A stretch of DNA of 64,000 nt, from assembly GCA_021613535.1 (NCBI GenBank), contig CP075494.1, positions 14,384,001 to 14,448,000 on the forward strand, given 5' to 3'. The first letter of the stretch is position 1; each line of letters opens with the position of its first letter. Shown here piece after piece: positions 22,801-36,100 of this stretch. The position numbers were made by a program, and so were the translations under genes. Below the pieces are notes generated by a model. It was not told the origin of the DNA, ran no database searches, and was given only the letters and a program-made list of their open reading frames with translations. Origin of the DNA: Adineta vaga. Its lineage: Eukaryota; Rotifera.

Positions 22801-25800
22801 ATAATAAATCATGTGTATTTCAAAAAGAAAATGATCCATCGATATTACGGTTTGATTATACGATGAATTTCTTTGCAATATTCCTAACGAATATTTCTTT
22901 TAGATCACCATCAGCAGGAAAACTTCTTCATTATACTATTGAAGATGGCGGTCATATCGAAGCTGGACAAGTTTATGCTGAAATTGAAGTGATGAAAATG
23001 GTTACAGAATTACGTTGTCCATCGAAAGGCCAGTAAGTGAAGTAAAAGATTTTCATCCGTTCATTATTTTCTTCCCTTCTGAATTCAAGTCTTCAATGGA
23101 ATAAACGTCCAGGTGCTATTCTTGAAGCTTCATGTATTCTTGCTCGTATAATCTTTGATGATTCTCAACAAATTCAACAATCGAAATTATATGAGGGAGA
23201 ATTTACATTCGACAATTCGAATAGTTTAACAAGTACAAAAATTAATCAAATCTTTCAAATAACTAAAGGTTCATTAGAAAATATTCTTGCCGGATATTCT
23301 TATCCTGAACCATATTTTCGTGAACGATTAAAATCAAATGTTGAACAATTATTTTCTATTCTACGTAATCCTGCATTACCTTTACTTGAAGTTGAAGATA
23401 TTCTTTCGAATATATCCGAACGTATTCCAAAAGAAGTTGATAAAGAAATCAAAAGAATTATGAAAAATTATCATAGTAATCTAACATCTGTCCTAGTACA
23501 ATTTCCTTCTCAAGCAATTGCATCTGTTTTTGATAATTATGCAACAAAATTACAAACACGTTCAGATCGTGATGCTTTTTTTACAGCAATTCAAAGTCTT
23601 GTTCAATTAGTTCAACGTTATCGTACAGGTATCAAAGGTCATATGAAATTCGTTATAACGGATCTGATTCGAAACTATCTCAATATTGAAACATTATTTC
23701 AATATGGACAATATGATAAATGTTTAACATTATTACGTGATAAACACAAAATTGATATGAATAAAGTTGTTCAAACTGTTTTCTCTCATGCAAATTTTAA
23801 TTCAAAAAATGCTCTTGTTATTATGTTAATTGATTTATTATTTGATCGTGATCCAACTTTAACTGATGAATTAACAGCCTTATTAAGTGAATTAACATTA
23901 TTAACACATGTAACAAATTCAAAGGTTGCTTTAAAATCTCGACAAGTTCTTATTGCTTTTCAACAACCACCGTATGAATTACGACATAATCAAATGGAAT
24001 CAATTTTTCTTAGCGCAATTGATATGTATGGACATAAATTATGTCAAGAAAATATTCAAGTAAGAAATTCGATAGAAAGAAAACAAATCCAACTAATATA
24101 TTATTTGTTTTCTTTAGAAATTAATTCAATCAGAAACAAGTATTTTTGATGTTTTACATAGTTTTTATTTCCATTCAAATGTTCAAGTTCGTCAAGCAGC
24201 ATTAGAAGTAGATTTTTAACCAATAAATATCAATTGATCGATGTTAGAATGATTTGTTTGCTTAGGTTTATGTTCGTCGTTCTTATATTTCATATGATTT
24301 AAATAGTATTCAACATCGATTTTTATCCGATGGTACTTGTGCTGTTCAATTTGCTTTGTATCTTCCACATAATCATCCGAATCGGTATGAAAAACGGAAG
24401 CATCGATGAAATTCAATCGATTGAACGTGATGATTTTTAGATTATTTCAACATGAAAACATGGCTCGAGTTGGTAGTATCGGCGGTGATTTAGCATCTTT
24501 AACTAATACTGATTCGGAATTATTTCAACGTAATGGTATTTTTGCTGCATTTGATAGTTGGGAACGTGCTAGAAAGTTTGTTTTATTAGAAATTTTTAAC
24601 TGAAATATTGATCTGGTTTATATTTTTTAGTTCATTTGATGAATTATTAACACCATTTGCAGATCCTCGTTCATCCTCTTCTGGTTCTATACGTACGAAT
24701 GTATATAATCGACAATCATCCTTTGATGGTTCCACACCACGAACACATAAACCTCAAGTAAACTAAATACGAAGAGAAGAAAAGTCATAGTTTGATGTTT
24801 ATTTTAACTTAGATTGATGAAGCAACAAATTTAATCTATGTTTTTATCAAAGATGATGTGAATCTTCAACATGGAATAAAGCTTGAAGATGTTTTTCTGG
24901 AATTTATTCAATCAAAAGTTTGTACCTTTCTTCTTTATAAAAAAATCATTCCCTTCTTCTTTCTAGAGTGATGTTTGTAGAGCAAAAAATATTCGTCGAG
25001 TAACTTTTTCTCTCGCATCGAAAGTAAAAAACAAAGAAAAGTGGCATTTCAAATATCAATGTTAATTACATTTCTATTCTAGCGCCAATTTCCATTGTAT
25101 TTTACCTATCGAAAACGATTAAATGTAAGATTAAAACTTGAAAATGAAATTTTTAAAATTCGATTGTTTTTAGTTTCAAGAAGATAAAATTTACCGAAAT
25201 TTAGAACCAGCTTTGGCTTATCAATTGGAAATTTATCGTCTCCGATCATTTGATTTGGAATTCATTCCAACATCGAATCATAAAATGCATATTTATTTAG
25301 GCAAAGGAAAAATTTATAATAAACAACAGGATGCTATTGATCATCGTTTCTTTGCTCGATCAATTATTCGTCATTCGGATTTTGTTACTAAAGAAGCGAG
25401 TTATGATTATCTTCAAAATGAAGCTGAACGTACATTATTAGAAGCAATGGATGAATTAGAAATTGCCTTTTCACATCCATTAGCGAGTAAAACAGATTGT
25501 AATCATGTTTTTATGTGTTTTGTACCAACAGTTTGTATTGAACCAACAAAACTAGAAGAAAGTGTTCGTAGTATGGTATTACGTTATGGTAAATGATTCT
25601 TCTTTAAAATTGAAGTAGTATTGGATTGAATTTTTGGATTTCGTAGGTATTCGTTTATGGAAACTTCGTATTCTTCAAGCAGAATTAAAAATGACAATAC
25701 GTTTAACACCTGATTCTGAACGTATACCTATTCGTGCATCTTTGACATATGAAAGTGGTTATTATCTTGATATATCTCTTTATCGTGAAGTTAAAAATCA

Positions 25801-28641
25801 AACCACAGGACAAACTATTTTTCAAAGTTATACCATTGGAAAAACAGGTCCATTAGATGGTCGTGCCTTGTATGATCCATATGTAACAAAAGATCATCTT
25901 CAATATAAACGTTTTACTGCACAATCAAATAATACAGCTTATGTCTATGATTTTCCTGAAATGTTTCGACAAGGTTTATTATTAATATGGAAACAATATG
26001 CCGAAATAAATAAATTGAAAGAAAATTCCATTCCAAAAGATATTTTTACTTCTGAAGAACTTATTCTTGATATGACTAATCCGAGTAAAATCTTTTCTCT
26101 TCATTTCATCAATCAATTCTTCTGTTTTCTTTTCGTTCAATAGTCAATCAAATTGATTCAGCATCGTTATTATCACCAGGTATGATCTCATCAAAAGCAT
26201 CAGCAGATATAAAAGATTCAATAGAATATTTGAAACAATGTGGACTTTCAATGCGTCGACGTTCGCCAGCTGAAAATGATTGTGGCATGGTTGCATGGCG
26301 TTTTCATATGAAAACACCTGAATGTCCAGCCGGTCGTTCGATTATTGTTATTGCAAATGATATTACATATAAAATTGGTTCATTTGGTATTGAAGAAGAT
26401 TTATTATTTCAACGTGCTTCGGAATTATCACGTTTAGAACGTATACCACGTATTTATTTATCAGCGAATAGTGGTGCACGTATTGGTTTAGCGGAAGAAT
26501 TAAAATCTCTTTATAATATTGCTTGGAATGATCCAAATGATATTGATAAAGGTATTCAGTATTTATATTTAACAGCAGATGATTATGCTCGTGTATCACA
26601 TTTGAACTCTGTTCGAACTGAAATCGTTCATGAAAAGGAAGAAATTCGATATAAAATTATAGATATTATTGGTAAAGAAAATAGTTTAGGCGTTGAAAAT
26701 TTACGTGGATCCGGTATGATTGCTGGTGAAACTTCATATGCATATAATGTCGTAGTAAGTGGGAATTTCATTTTTCCAAAAAACAAAGAACTAATGCTGT
26801 TTTTTCTCTAGCCAACAATTAGTCTTGTGACTTGTCGAGCAGTTGGTATCGGTGCTTATCTTGTTCGATTAGGTTCTCGTGTTATACAAGTAGAAAATTC
26901 TCATATTATTCTGACAGGAGCGGGTGCATTAAATAAAGTTCTTGGAAGAGAAGTTTATAATAGTAATAATCAATTAGGTGGTACACAAATTATGTTTAAT
27001 AATGGTATTACACATGATGTAGTTAAAGATGATTTTGAAGGATGTGTACTTATACTTCGATGGCTTTCATATATGCCAGAAACAATGTCTCACTCACCAC
27101 CAATTTTAACACAATCTTTTGATCCAATCAATCGTCCAGTTGAATTCACGCCAACATCAACACCATATGATCCACGACATATGATTCAAGGAAGACAATT
27201 GACTTCCTTACCACAAGCAACAACGAATACCAATGAAACAGGTGCAACAGCAACATCGGCATTTCAATCGGGATTTTTTGATCGTGATTCATTTATTGAA
27301 ATCATGAAAGGTTGGGCGAAAACTGTCGTTTGTGGTCGAGCTCGTCTTGGTGGCATTCGTAAGTCATTCAAACAGATATTTTCTTCGAAGAATTATGTTT
27401 GTATTTTGTAGCAATGGGTGTAATTAGTGTTGAGACTCGTACAGTTGAATTAGAACAGCCGGCTGATCCTGCTAATTTTGATTCTGATGCTCGTACAATT
27501 CAACAAGCTGGACAAGTTTGGTTTCCCGATTCGGCATTCAAAACAGCGCAAGCGATCAATGATTTCAAACGTGAAAATCTACCATTAATGATTTTTGCAA
27601 ACTGGCGAGGTTTTAGTGGTGGAATGAAAGATATGTTCGATCAAATAATTAAATTTGGTGCTTATATTGTTGATGCTTTACATGAATATGACCAACCTGT
27701 ATTCATTTATATTCCACCCTTTGGCGAATTACGTGGCGGAGCATGGGTTGTTGTTGATCCAACGATTAATTTACGTTATATGGAAATGTATGCAGATCGT
27801 TTGAGTCGTGGCAGTGTACTTGAACCGGAAGGAACAGTAGAAATTAAATATCGTAGAAAAGATTTGATAAAAACAATTCATCGACTTGATCCAATTTGCC
27901 GTGAATTAATAACAAATATAAATACAACAACAGCTAATTCGAAAGAAGATTTAGAGAGACAATTAGCTGAAAGAGAAAAGGATCTATTACCGGTTTATCA
28001 ACAAGCTGCTGTGATGTTTTGTGATTTACATGATACACCTGGAAGAATGTTAGAAAAAGGAGTTATTCAAGTAGGTCAAATGTTTTTCCAAAGTTTATTG
28101 AAAAAGGTCTTCTTCTTCTTCTTCTTTTTCTCAAGGAAATTCTTGATTGGCGAACAAGTCGTGAATTCTTCTATTGGCGTTTAAGACGACGTTTAGGCGA
28201 AGATAGTACTATTAAAACGATTCTAGTCAATGATTCATCAATTGATTATCAAAAAGCATTAAATTATCTTCAACAATGGTTTAATGAAGATAGAAAAGAT
28301 GAAGTACGACCAAATTTTCTTTCGATTTTCTTGATCTTCAATTTGTTTTTTTTCAGAAATCTCAATGGACAAATGATAAAGAAGTTGTTCAATGGCTTGT
28401 AGATTTTAATAAATCTGCTTTAATCAATGATCGAATGACAAATTTACAAAAACAAAATGCACGAGAAAAGATTCGTCGGTATGTACTAATTTCTTTCTCT
28501 TTCAAACGAATGATTTCATTTGATCTTTTAAGATTATTACAACTTCATCCTGATCTTCTATCGGATATTATGGGACATCCAAATGATGATCAACGTCAGC
28601 AAATTTATCGTCATCGTAATAGTAGAACTCTCGATCAATAA
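19822..28641 (+). CDS. ACC: Acetyl-CoA carboxylase, about 25 exons
   Basis: Multidomain cytosolic enzyme making malonyl-CoA for fatty acid synthesis. The start ATG is at 19822 ([10 protein letters not shown]). Biotin carboxylase begins [20 protein letters not shown] at about 20310, with ATP-grasp [14 protein letters not shown] near 21150. The biotin site EVMKMV lies at 22987-23003, with the biotinyl Lys codon at 22995-22997. A long central region follows. Carboxyltransferase shows [11 protein letters not shown] near 26468 and [18 protein letters not shown] near 27595. The C-terminus has [18 protein letters not shown], spliced across an intron at about 28070-28135. Nearly all introns are 45-70 bp. 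An AMPK-type site (RKMSGL) spans the first intron. The gene looks intact throughout. Confidence 0.96.
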
Positions 28642-29185
28642 TCTTTAATTTTCTTTTTATCGCCGCATGTGATATTTTCAATTCATTTATTCTCATATCA
28701 GACAGTCGATTTTCTTAGTACTCATTCGCTACTCTTAAACAAAAGAACATAAGCACCAATCTATTATTTATATCTTTAATTTCGATTTTCTTTTTTTTTT
28801 CTATCGTTTTGTTCAAATGTTATCGAGAAATATGACGTTTACTCCTTGTTCTCAAACATTTTAATGTTGTTCTCTTGTTTTGTCTACATCATTTAAAATA
28901 TAAAAAAAGAATTTCCGATTAACAATGAGTTGTTATATTCTAATGGATTTGTATTGTAAATCGAAGAAATTTAACTGTCTATCGTTACTCATTTTTCTTA
29001 CGAAGAATATAGACATGAGTCTATTTATATCATCAAATGTGACTCGTTGTTTGCACTTATCGAATAATTTGAGTAATCCATACAAAAACTATTCGCTTTG
29101 TTTTTTCTTAACATGTGTGATTATCGAACCGTATCACTTTTCTTTCTCGGCGCAGTTAGTAAAGCATTGTCTTTAGTTGAATAAT
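28642..29185. other. Intergenic, no supported gene
   Basis: A 3' UTR-like AT-rich stretch. An 83-codon open frame at 28925-29176 has no recognisable features. Confidence 0.4.
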
Positions 29186-30246
29186 ATGGCTAGTGAAAGG
29201 ACTATTCCGAAACAAGTTTCATTTCAAACAGATGATGATGATGATGGTGGTTTGTATAATGAATAGATTTGATTTCTTTCTTGAAATTTTGATTTTCTTC
29301 TATTGAAGATAAACAAAGTTCGAATACTCCACCACCAAACTCGAGATTATCTGTTGAACCAGGTGAAACTCGTTATATTACAATTGTTGAAGCAATTGGT
29401 CTAGATTTTAATTCATTTATTCCTCAAGCTGATATCACGTCACAAGTACATTTTATTAGTAATATTCAACCAGATTCGAAAGCAAGCCAAGCCGGTCTTA
29501 GAGATGGAGATCGTATTTTACAAATAAATGGTATTAATGTAACCAGTCTTGAACATGAAGATGTACGGAAATTAATGCAATTAATGTCACCAATCGTTCT
29601 TACTGTTGCCAATGATACGAAATATTTATTATTACTTCAACAACCAATTGAAGATATCGAAGAAAAACAACCAGGTATGTTCAATGAGCTAAACGAAACG
29701 ATAGATTTATTCAATAAGATTTCTTTAGAACTTCCAATAACATCTCATGAAGGTATGGATGTTGATCCTAGTCAACGTCGTCCTAGTCGTTTTGAATTGC
29801 GAAAACAACCATCCTCTGGATCGATAGCATCATCAATAAATGCATCGAAATCAGCTCGTTGTGAAATCTATACTTTAACAGCAGCCGATGAATCGAGCAA
29901 AGAAGAACCATTGAAAGCAAAATTATGTCGTCTTCGTAAGAGTAAAAATTTCGATGGATATGGATTAGTATTAACATCTCAAAAACATCTTCATGTTATT
30001 GGTGAAGTTGAAGAAGCATCACCTTCATATCGAGCTGGTTTACGTGAAAATGATGTGATCCTATTTGTTGGTAAAACAAATATAGAAAAATTATCCCATG
30101 AAGATGTGAAAATTATGATACGAGCGGCAGCATTAGCATCTAGTCATGTTGAATTGACAGTTATGTCAAAAGCTGATATACCGAGATATAAAACATTGAA
30201 AGAAAAAGGTTTAATTGATTGGTCAGTTATGGGTTTAGACCAATAA
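29186..30246 (+). CDS. Two-PDZ scaffold protein, NHERF-like
   Basis: Exon 1 runs from 29186 to 29246 or 29249 and exon 2 is 29309-30246; the product is about 333 residues. PDZ1 (about residues 45-130) contains SNIQPDSKASQAGLRDGDRILQING. PDZ2 (about 225-315) starts KLCRLRKSKNFDGYGLVL, the carboxylate-loop style of NHERF/PDZK1 proteins, and continues AGLRENDVILFVG. The C-terminus reads RYKTLKEKGLIDWSVMGLDQ. Such proteins cluster membrane transporters and receptors beneath the plasma membrane. The segment after PDZ2 closely matches one in the nine-PDZ locus 16 kb downstream, so the two genes share a PDZ ancestor. The Asp-rich N-terminus before the first intron is unusual. No C-terminal PDZ ligand is evident. 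Confidence 0.85.
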
Positions 30247-30854
30247 TTTCGCATCTGATCATTGTCTTTTATTATTATCTTTGTCGATTTAATTCAACGA
30301 ACATAACTTTCATCTCTTCTTGTATCGAAACGTTGATCGATGTAATTACATGTTACATTTCATAGTTTTGAATAAATGTATTGATTCTTGTGTGAATATC
30401 TACAAGTCATTCAACTTCATAAAAGTCATTGTCATCGAGGTGCGAACGTCAATATAGATATATAAACGTCATTCATTATGTAAAGTAGATCTGATAACTT
30501 TCTAATACTCATTTTCATAAAGAATAATTTGCATTTATGATTATATTATTATTGATCAGTACAGATACTGAAATCTCTCATATGACGAAAAATATTTCAA
30601 TCAGTCACATTGTTTATCTCATTCTGTTCTACATCAAATATATTGACTTAATCTAATGATTTTCGTTTGAATTTTGTGAATGAAATGATTGTGATACTAA
30701 GAATTGATAGAAAGAATGAGGATTAGACTTATCAGTTGAATTCAACAACACCTGAAAATATTTGTTTATCGTATTATTGATAACAGCGCAAAATGATTAA
30801 TCTCATATAAATATAAGAATAATAAGTACTGGATCTTTCAGTACCTCTATAGAA
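30247..30854. other. Intergenic, nothing seen
   Basis: AT-rich, with no open frame, repeat or RNA gene noticed. It should hold the promoter of the following membrane-protein gene. Confidence 0.4.
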
Positions 30855-32824
30855 ATGGCGTTCAATGCTAAAGTTCATGTTGATTACATGTATTCTAATC
30901 AAATGAAACCTATTCGGTACAAATGAATTTGTATTTTGATAAATCTTCAATAAATATCTTTCAGGAAATCTACTTGCTCAACTATTCTTTCAAGCACTGC
31001 CTTCAAAGTACTTGCTGTTTTTCTTATTTTATCAATGGTTGTTGCAACCATTGTTGTACCGATTGTTTTGTTTCAACGGTCAAATAAAAAACCGTCAACT
31101 TCATCAACAAGTAATGGTAAACTCAGATATTTCTACTCTCAATAATATTACAACAGCAATAAAATAATCTTGTTTTTAGTCACCAGTGATACTACTAGTG
31201 TTGTTACGACAACTTCATCTTCGAGTAAATGCACTTTTAAAATGAAATTTGATAAACTATGTTTCATTTATAGCTGCCACTACAAGTACAGTCAAACTAA
31301 GTATGATTAACAAAGAATTCTTTTCTATATCTGAAATAAACATGAAAATATCTTTTTGTAGCTTTAACAACATCTTCAACGAGTACGTTACTTATCTAAC
31401 AAACTAATATCTTTCTCACATTTCGAGTTAATCTCGTTATTTTCTAGCGTCTACATTAACTACAACTACTTCGAAAGGTAATGTTAAAGAAAGTATGATT
31501 GAACTTAAGAAATAGATCGTCTGTTTCATAGTACCCACAACAACAATAATAACAACAACATCGACTATAGTTTCTAGTAACACTTTCAATTTTAAGTATG
31601 ATTCAGATTGATAAAATATATTTTTTAAAATAGGCACAACAACAACAACACCTTTTATTGAAGGTGAGTATTAATAAATTTTAATAGAATCTCAATTATT
31701 TTGCTTCTAGAGAGTAATACTTCTATTACTATCGATTCAGGTATGTTCGTTATCAGTGTATATCAGTCATTATTTCAGTAATATTCTAGTTGATACCTCA
31801 GAAACATTCTCAGTTATGTGTAAGTTTTGATTCTCGGCAATAGATAATTTTTGATAGATTGCTTTAATTTAGTTGAAACGACAGCAACGGGTAAGCGTTT
31901 ATTACATATATGTTTCTTTACAAATGACACTTTTTTTCTGCATATGAAGTATACCCAGAACTAAACGATACGGGTAAGTTCATTACAAATATGATTTGTC
32001 TATAGATGAAAGACTAATCTTATCATCTAGGTACGATTATGGTCAATGCAACTACGGAACTCTATACAAATGATACAGATAATACTTTTACAGGAATGGA
32101 TTTGTCAACAACAACAAAAAGTAAGTCTGACCTATGACAGTTTCAATCTTTACGAACATGAATTTCACTTCTATTATCGTCAATTGTTGTAGCAACGACA
32201 ACCACAGTTACAACAAGTAAGATCAATGAGTTTATTTAATCTAATTCTTCTACATTATTTTTAGCGACAACAACAATGGTTCCACCGAATCTCTTAGTCA
32301 ATCCTGGCGCAGAATCTGGTAATATCGGAGGTTGGACTCAATTAGGTCCTGCAGCTGCTATTGTGGATTCTGGTGGAAGTTTCAACAAAGGTTATTATCC
32401 AAAAAGTGGGACTTATTGTTTTGCTGGTGGACGTGGATCGAACGGTGATATATCAACTTTATCACAAAATGTTCGACTCTTAGGTGGTATTCAAGGTTTT
32501 ACCGAAGCACAACTTGATTCTGGTCGTCTCAAAGCATTTGTTCAGTTTTACTATCAGACTTGGGATCATCCTCTCATGCGTCACGATGAAGTTGAAGTTA
32601 TTATAATATTTCGATCATTAACACATACAGATATACAAACAACATCGTCAGGAGGACGTGCTTGCAAAACAAATCCGGGATGGTGCGAATATCGAAATGA
32701 AATTCCATTACCAAAAGGAACACGAAGTATTGATTATCTAATGAGATTTACGCGAAAAGATATAGGCGGAAGTAGTATCGACTCTTATACTGATGACAAT
32801 TTATTAAAAGTTATACCCGTATAG
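30855..32824 (+). CDS. Type II membrane protein with micro-exon Thr/Ser stalk and lectin-like head
   Basis: Fifteen exons give a 395-residue product whose summed exon length (1,188 nt) is exactly in frame. Exon 1 is 30855-30916. Exon 2 (30965-31116) encodes one membrane segment (VLAVFLILSMVVATIVVPIV). Exons 3-14 are 31180-31224, 31274-31300, 31362-31382, 31448-31477, 31532-31576, 31634-31663, 31711-31740, 31790-31819, 31873-31890, 31950-31973, 32031-32120 and 32193-32216. All are multiples of three and all are bounded by phase-1 introns; they encode a Thr/Ser-rich, mucin-like stalk. Exon 15 (32265-32824) encodes a head starting NLLVNPGAESGNIGGWT, typical of galactose-binding-like beta-sandwich domains. 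With no signal peptide and a short basic N-terminus, a type II surface protein is likely. The ligand is unknown. Confidence 0.8.
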
Positions 32825-33140
32825 TTTGACTTTTTTTTGTCAAAACAATTGTTTCTTTTTTATTATCATTTGACTTGAATAATAAATTAAACTTGTCAAA
32901 TTTACATGATTATGAAATGTATCTTCTAAACATTCGAACTAGATGTCAGTAATCATCACTTAGAGAATTTTCAAAGAAAATTTTCATTCATTAACAAGAC
33001 AAACCAATGAAATCATAGTTGATTGAAATGTGTGTGTATTCGTATAATTCATTTCATTTCTTACTCTAGTTGAAATTCAAATAGGAAATTATTAAAGAAA
33101 AAAGACTCTGAAACTTTGAATTTCTAATTAAACTAAAAGC

Positions 33141-36100
33141 ATGTCTGTTGATCCATTGACTGGTGGTAACAACGCTATTGTTCCACCAATCTTTGATAAA
33201 ATTCGTCTATCTCATTTACTCGAAGCTGCTGTACAAAAAACATATCATGAACTGTATACAATGGCAGATGTGTATGTTTTTTCTTCATTATTGATTGCAT
33301 TTTAAACACAAAATCATCATTTTGTTTTTCTTTCTCCTAGTCTACATAGTAAATCAACTTTAGAAAGGTAAGAAAGCAAAATCTTTCCAACAAATAGAGT
33401 TTATTTCGTTTCTATATTAGAAAAATTGAACTAATCAAATTTGCATGTCGAGCTCGACAATTATTTATACGAATATTAGCAATTGTGAAATGGTCAGCAA
33501 CAACTGGACGTGTCACTGCATGTGAAGTAAAGATTTCCTAAGTAAAATAGAAAGTATAGACATACGAAACATCGTCTTCTATAGGATATACAAAATTTTC
33601 TGGAAATTCGTGCTCAATTAATCCGGCAAACATCAGATACTTTAGCTCAACTTGCACGTGAAAAACTTCTCGGAGCTCGTGTACCAAATTTCCCAGTAAC
33701 AGATGCTATTGATGCATTAACACTTGGCACTGTGAATTTTCTTCCTAAACGTATCGCAGAAATAACTACAAGTTTCACTCCTGCAACAGAGAAAGAACGT
33801 CAACAAATTTTACCACGTCTACAACAAATTCTTATAGCAAAAATATCAACATCAGAATTGCCAATAGAATTTACTGATGTGATAATTAGTACGTAGTGAA
33901 GAGGAGAAGGAGAAAAACAAACAAGATTGATTATTTTTATAATAGAAAATGGATTGGTAATCTTAACAGTTGATGGAGAATTTGAAGTTCGATTAGGAAT
34001 TATTAATGATAATCTTTCATCTCTATGGCAGGTTTATCAAACGAAATTATTCCTACGAGATTCGGAAGAACCAGGTAAAGAATTTTAATTTTGTGTAGGA
34101 AATTTTTTGAGATTTATTTTGTTTCTCTTTAGAACAAGAACTTATTCATCCTTCGCAGGTAAAATTGAAACTATCTACTTGAAAGAACAAATAATTTCAA
34201 TCACGTGTTTTTTTAGATGCAAATAATCACGAATTTTACACAAAGTTGGCTGAATGATTCTGAAAAACCATTAGTTGATCTTTATCAATATTTACGTATG
34301 TATTCATTTTTAATTTTTCCTATTTTATCTTCTTGTTTTTCTTCAAATAGATTACTATTGTCAATCATTACGTTTACAAATCCTCGTAGAACAAGTAAAT
34401 TATCGATAAAGACAAAATTTTAATTCGTAATAAAATTCTTTGTTTTTCAAGGCACATCGAATAGGAAATCAAGCTGGAAAACAAAAGGATTTAGTCATAT
34501 CGAAATATACTGGATGTAAAAGTTTTACTGTTGAATATTGGAAAGAATATAGCACAAATACTGCAAATACTCAATTAAAGAAACAAATTGGAAATGGAAA
34601 ACCTCTTGGTACAAAAGAATCTTTTCGATATTTTCAACATTGAAATGATAAATATTGAAATTCTAGATATTGGAATGACAATACTATGTGATGATAATGG
34701 TAAATTTCAGATACAACATTGGCCGCCATTACCTGTTGATGATAGTGTGGTGATTATGAAAATCTTAGAAGTAAGAATAATATCTATCTATCAATGGTAA
34801 GCAATTTCTTTCCTTTTCTCAGAAATCTGTATTTACAATGGAAGAAATTTTAAATCGTACAATTTATGCACGATGTCAACGTCGATTTGAAGTTCGTAGA
34901 TGACATTTTCTTATTGCCATATGATAACTGTTCGTAAATCTTTATTCAGGAATTAAAAGATACAATTTTACCAAATACAATCGCTAATAGTAAAATAACA
35001 TTCTATACACTTGTTCGTCTAGATCATATCTTCTTGTTGATTTAGTTGAAATTGATTCATCAATTCCAGCATTAAAATGTGAATTTCTACCTGAAAGTAC
35101 ACCGGAAGAATTATTATTCATCTCCATTAGTCCATATTCGGGTTTATATAAAGTCGTTTGTTTCATGGGTAAATTCAATTCATTTTAAATCTTGTTATTA
35201 ATATGTATCCTTTCAGAAACTCTTCATTCACAACGAATTGAAAATGCACTTAATCGTGATCAAACAAATCTCATCGATGCCATTAATTCATTGAAGTATA
35301 CTACTTTCCGAATACCTTTTTTTTTAAACTCAATACAAATATTTAGAATTTGGTTAATACAACAACGTGTTCCATCTCTTCTCGCCCATCTAAACTGTCG
35401 AATATATACACGTATTCCATCATTAAATCCAAAGAATGAACTTATCGCTTCATTTATTAACAGTAGTATCGCCATTGAATTAATTCATCATGAAGGATTT
35501 TACATCGTAAATTCCATAATATTCTTTCAACTAGATTTCTACAGATTAATTTATCCTTTAGCTTATTCATATATCAGATATCAATCAATTATTGATTGAA
35601 TATTATTTATTAATTTTGGAAAAACGTTCATCAACTCATGAATCACTTGTTCTTCAACAACGAACATCGGATCAACAACCATCATCAACAACAACAACAA
35701 CGAATGATGAAGGAGCTAAATGGTTGCTTGAACCTTTAGTTTTGTGTCCATTAGATCCAACAACATTTTTAAGAAAAGAATTATTTGAAGTTTGTATTTA
35801 TAAATTTTCTCTTCTGAAAACAACAAAACTTTCTTTTTTTCAAGTTTAAAAATGCATTTCAATATAATAAAAGAACCGATAATGTCGATGATGACATTGA
35901 TGATAATGACAATGGAAGAATGAAACGAGCACAACCAGTAACTATAAATCTCATCAAATTAACAAATATTTCATTTGATTACGTCTATTTTAGACATCAA
36001 TTTTATCCTTAAAATCATTGGTGAAATTTGTTAATTATTATGATGAAATGCTTTCATTTATATTTCTAAAAGATGATGTAATACATAATCAATACAACAA

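Noticed and set aside
28925-29176. 83-codon frame upstream of the two-PDZ gene
   Set aside because: Unremarkable composition and overlaps the likely 5' UTR.
31631-31663. Short CAA-type triplet run as a possible CRISPR or satellite unit
   Set aside because: It is a Thr-coding micro-exon in a consistent spliced frame; no spaced direct repeats were found anywhere in the window.
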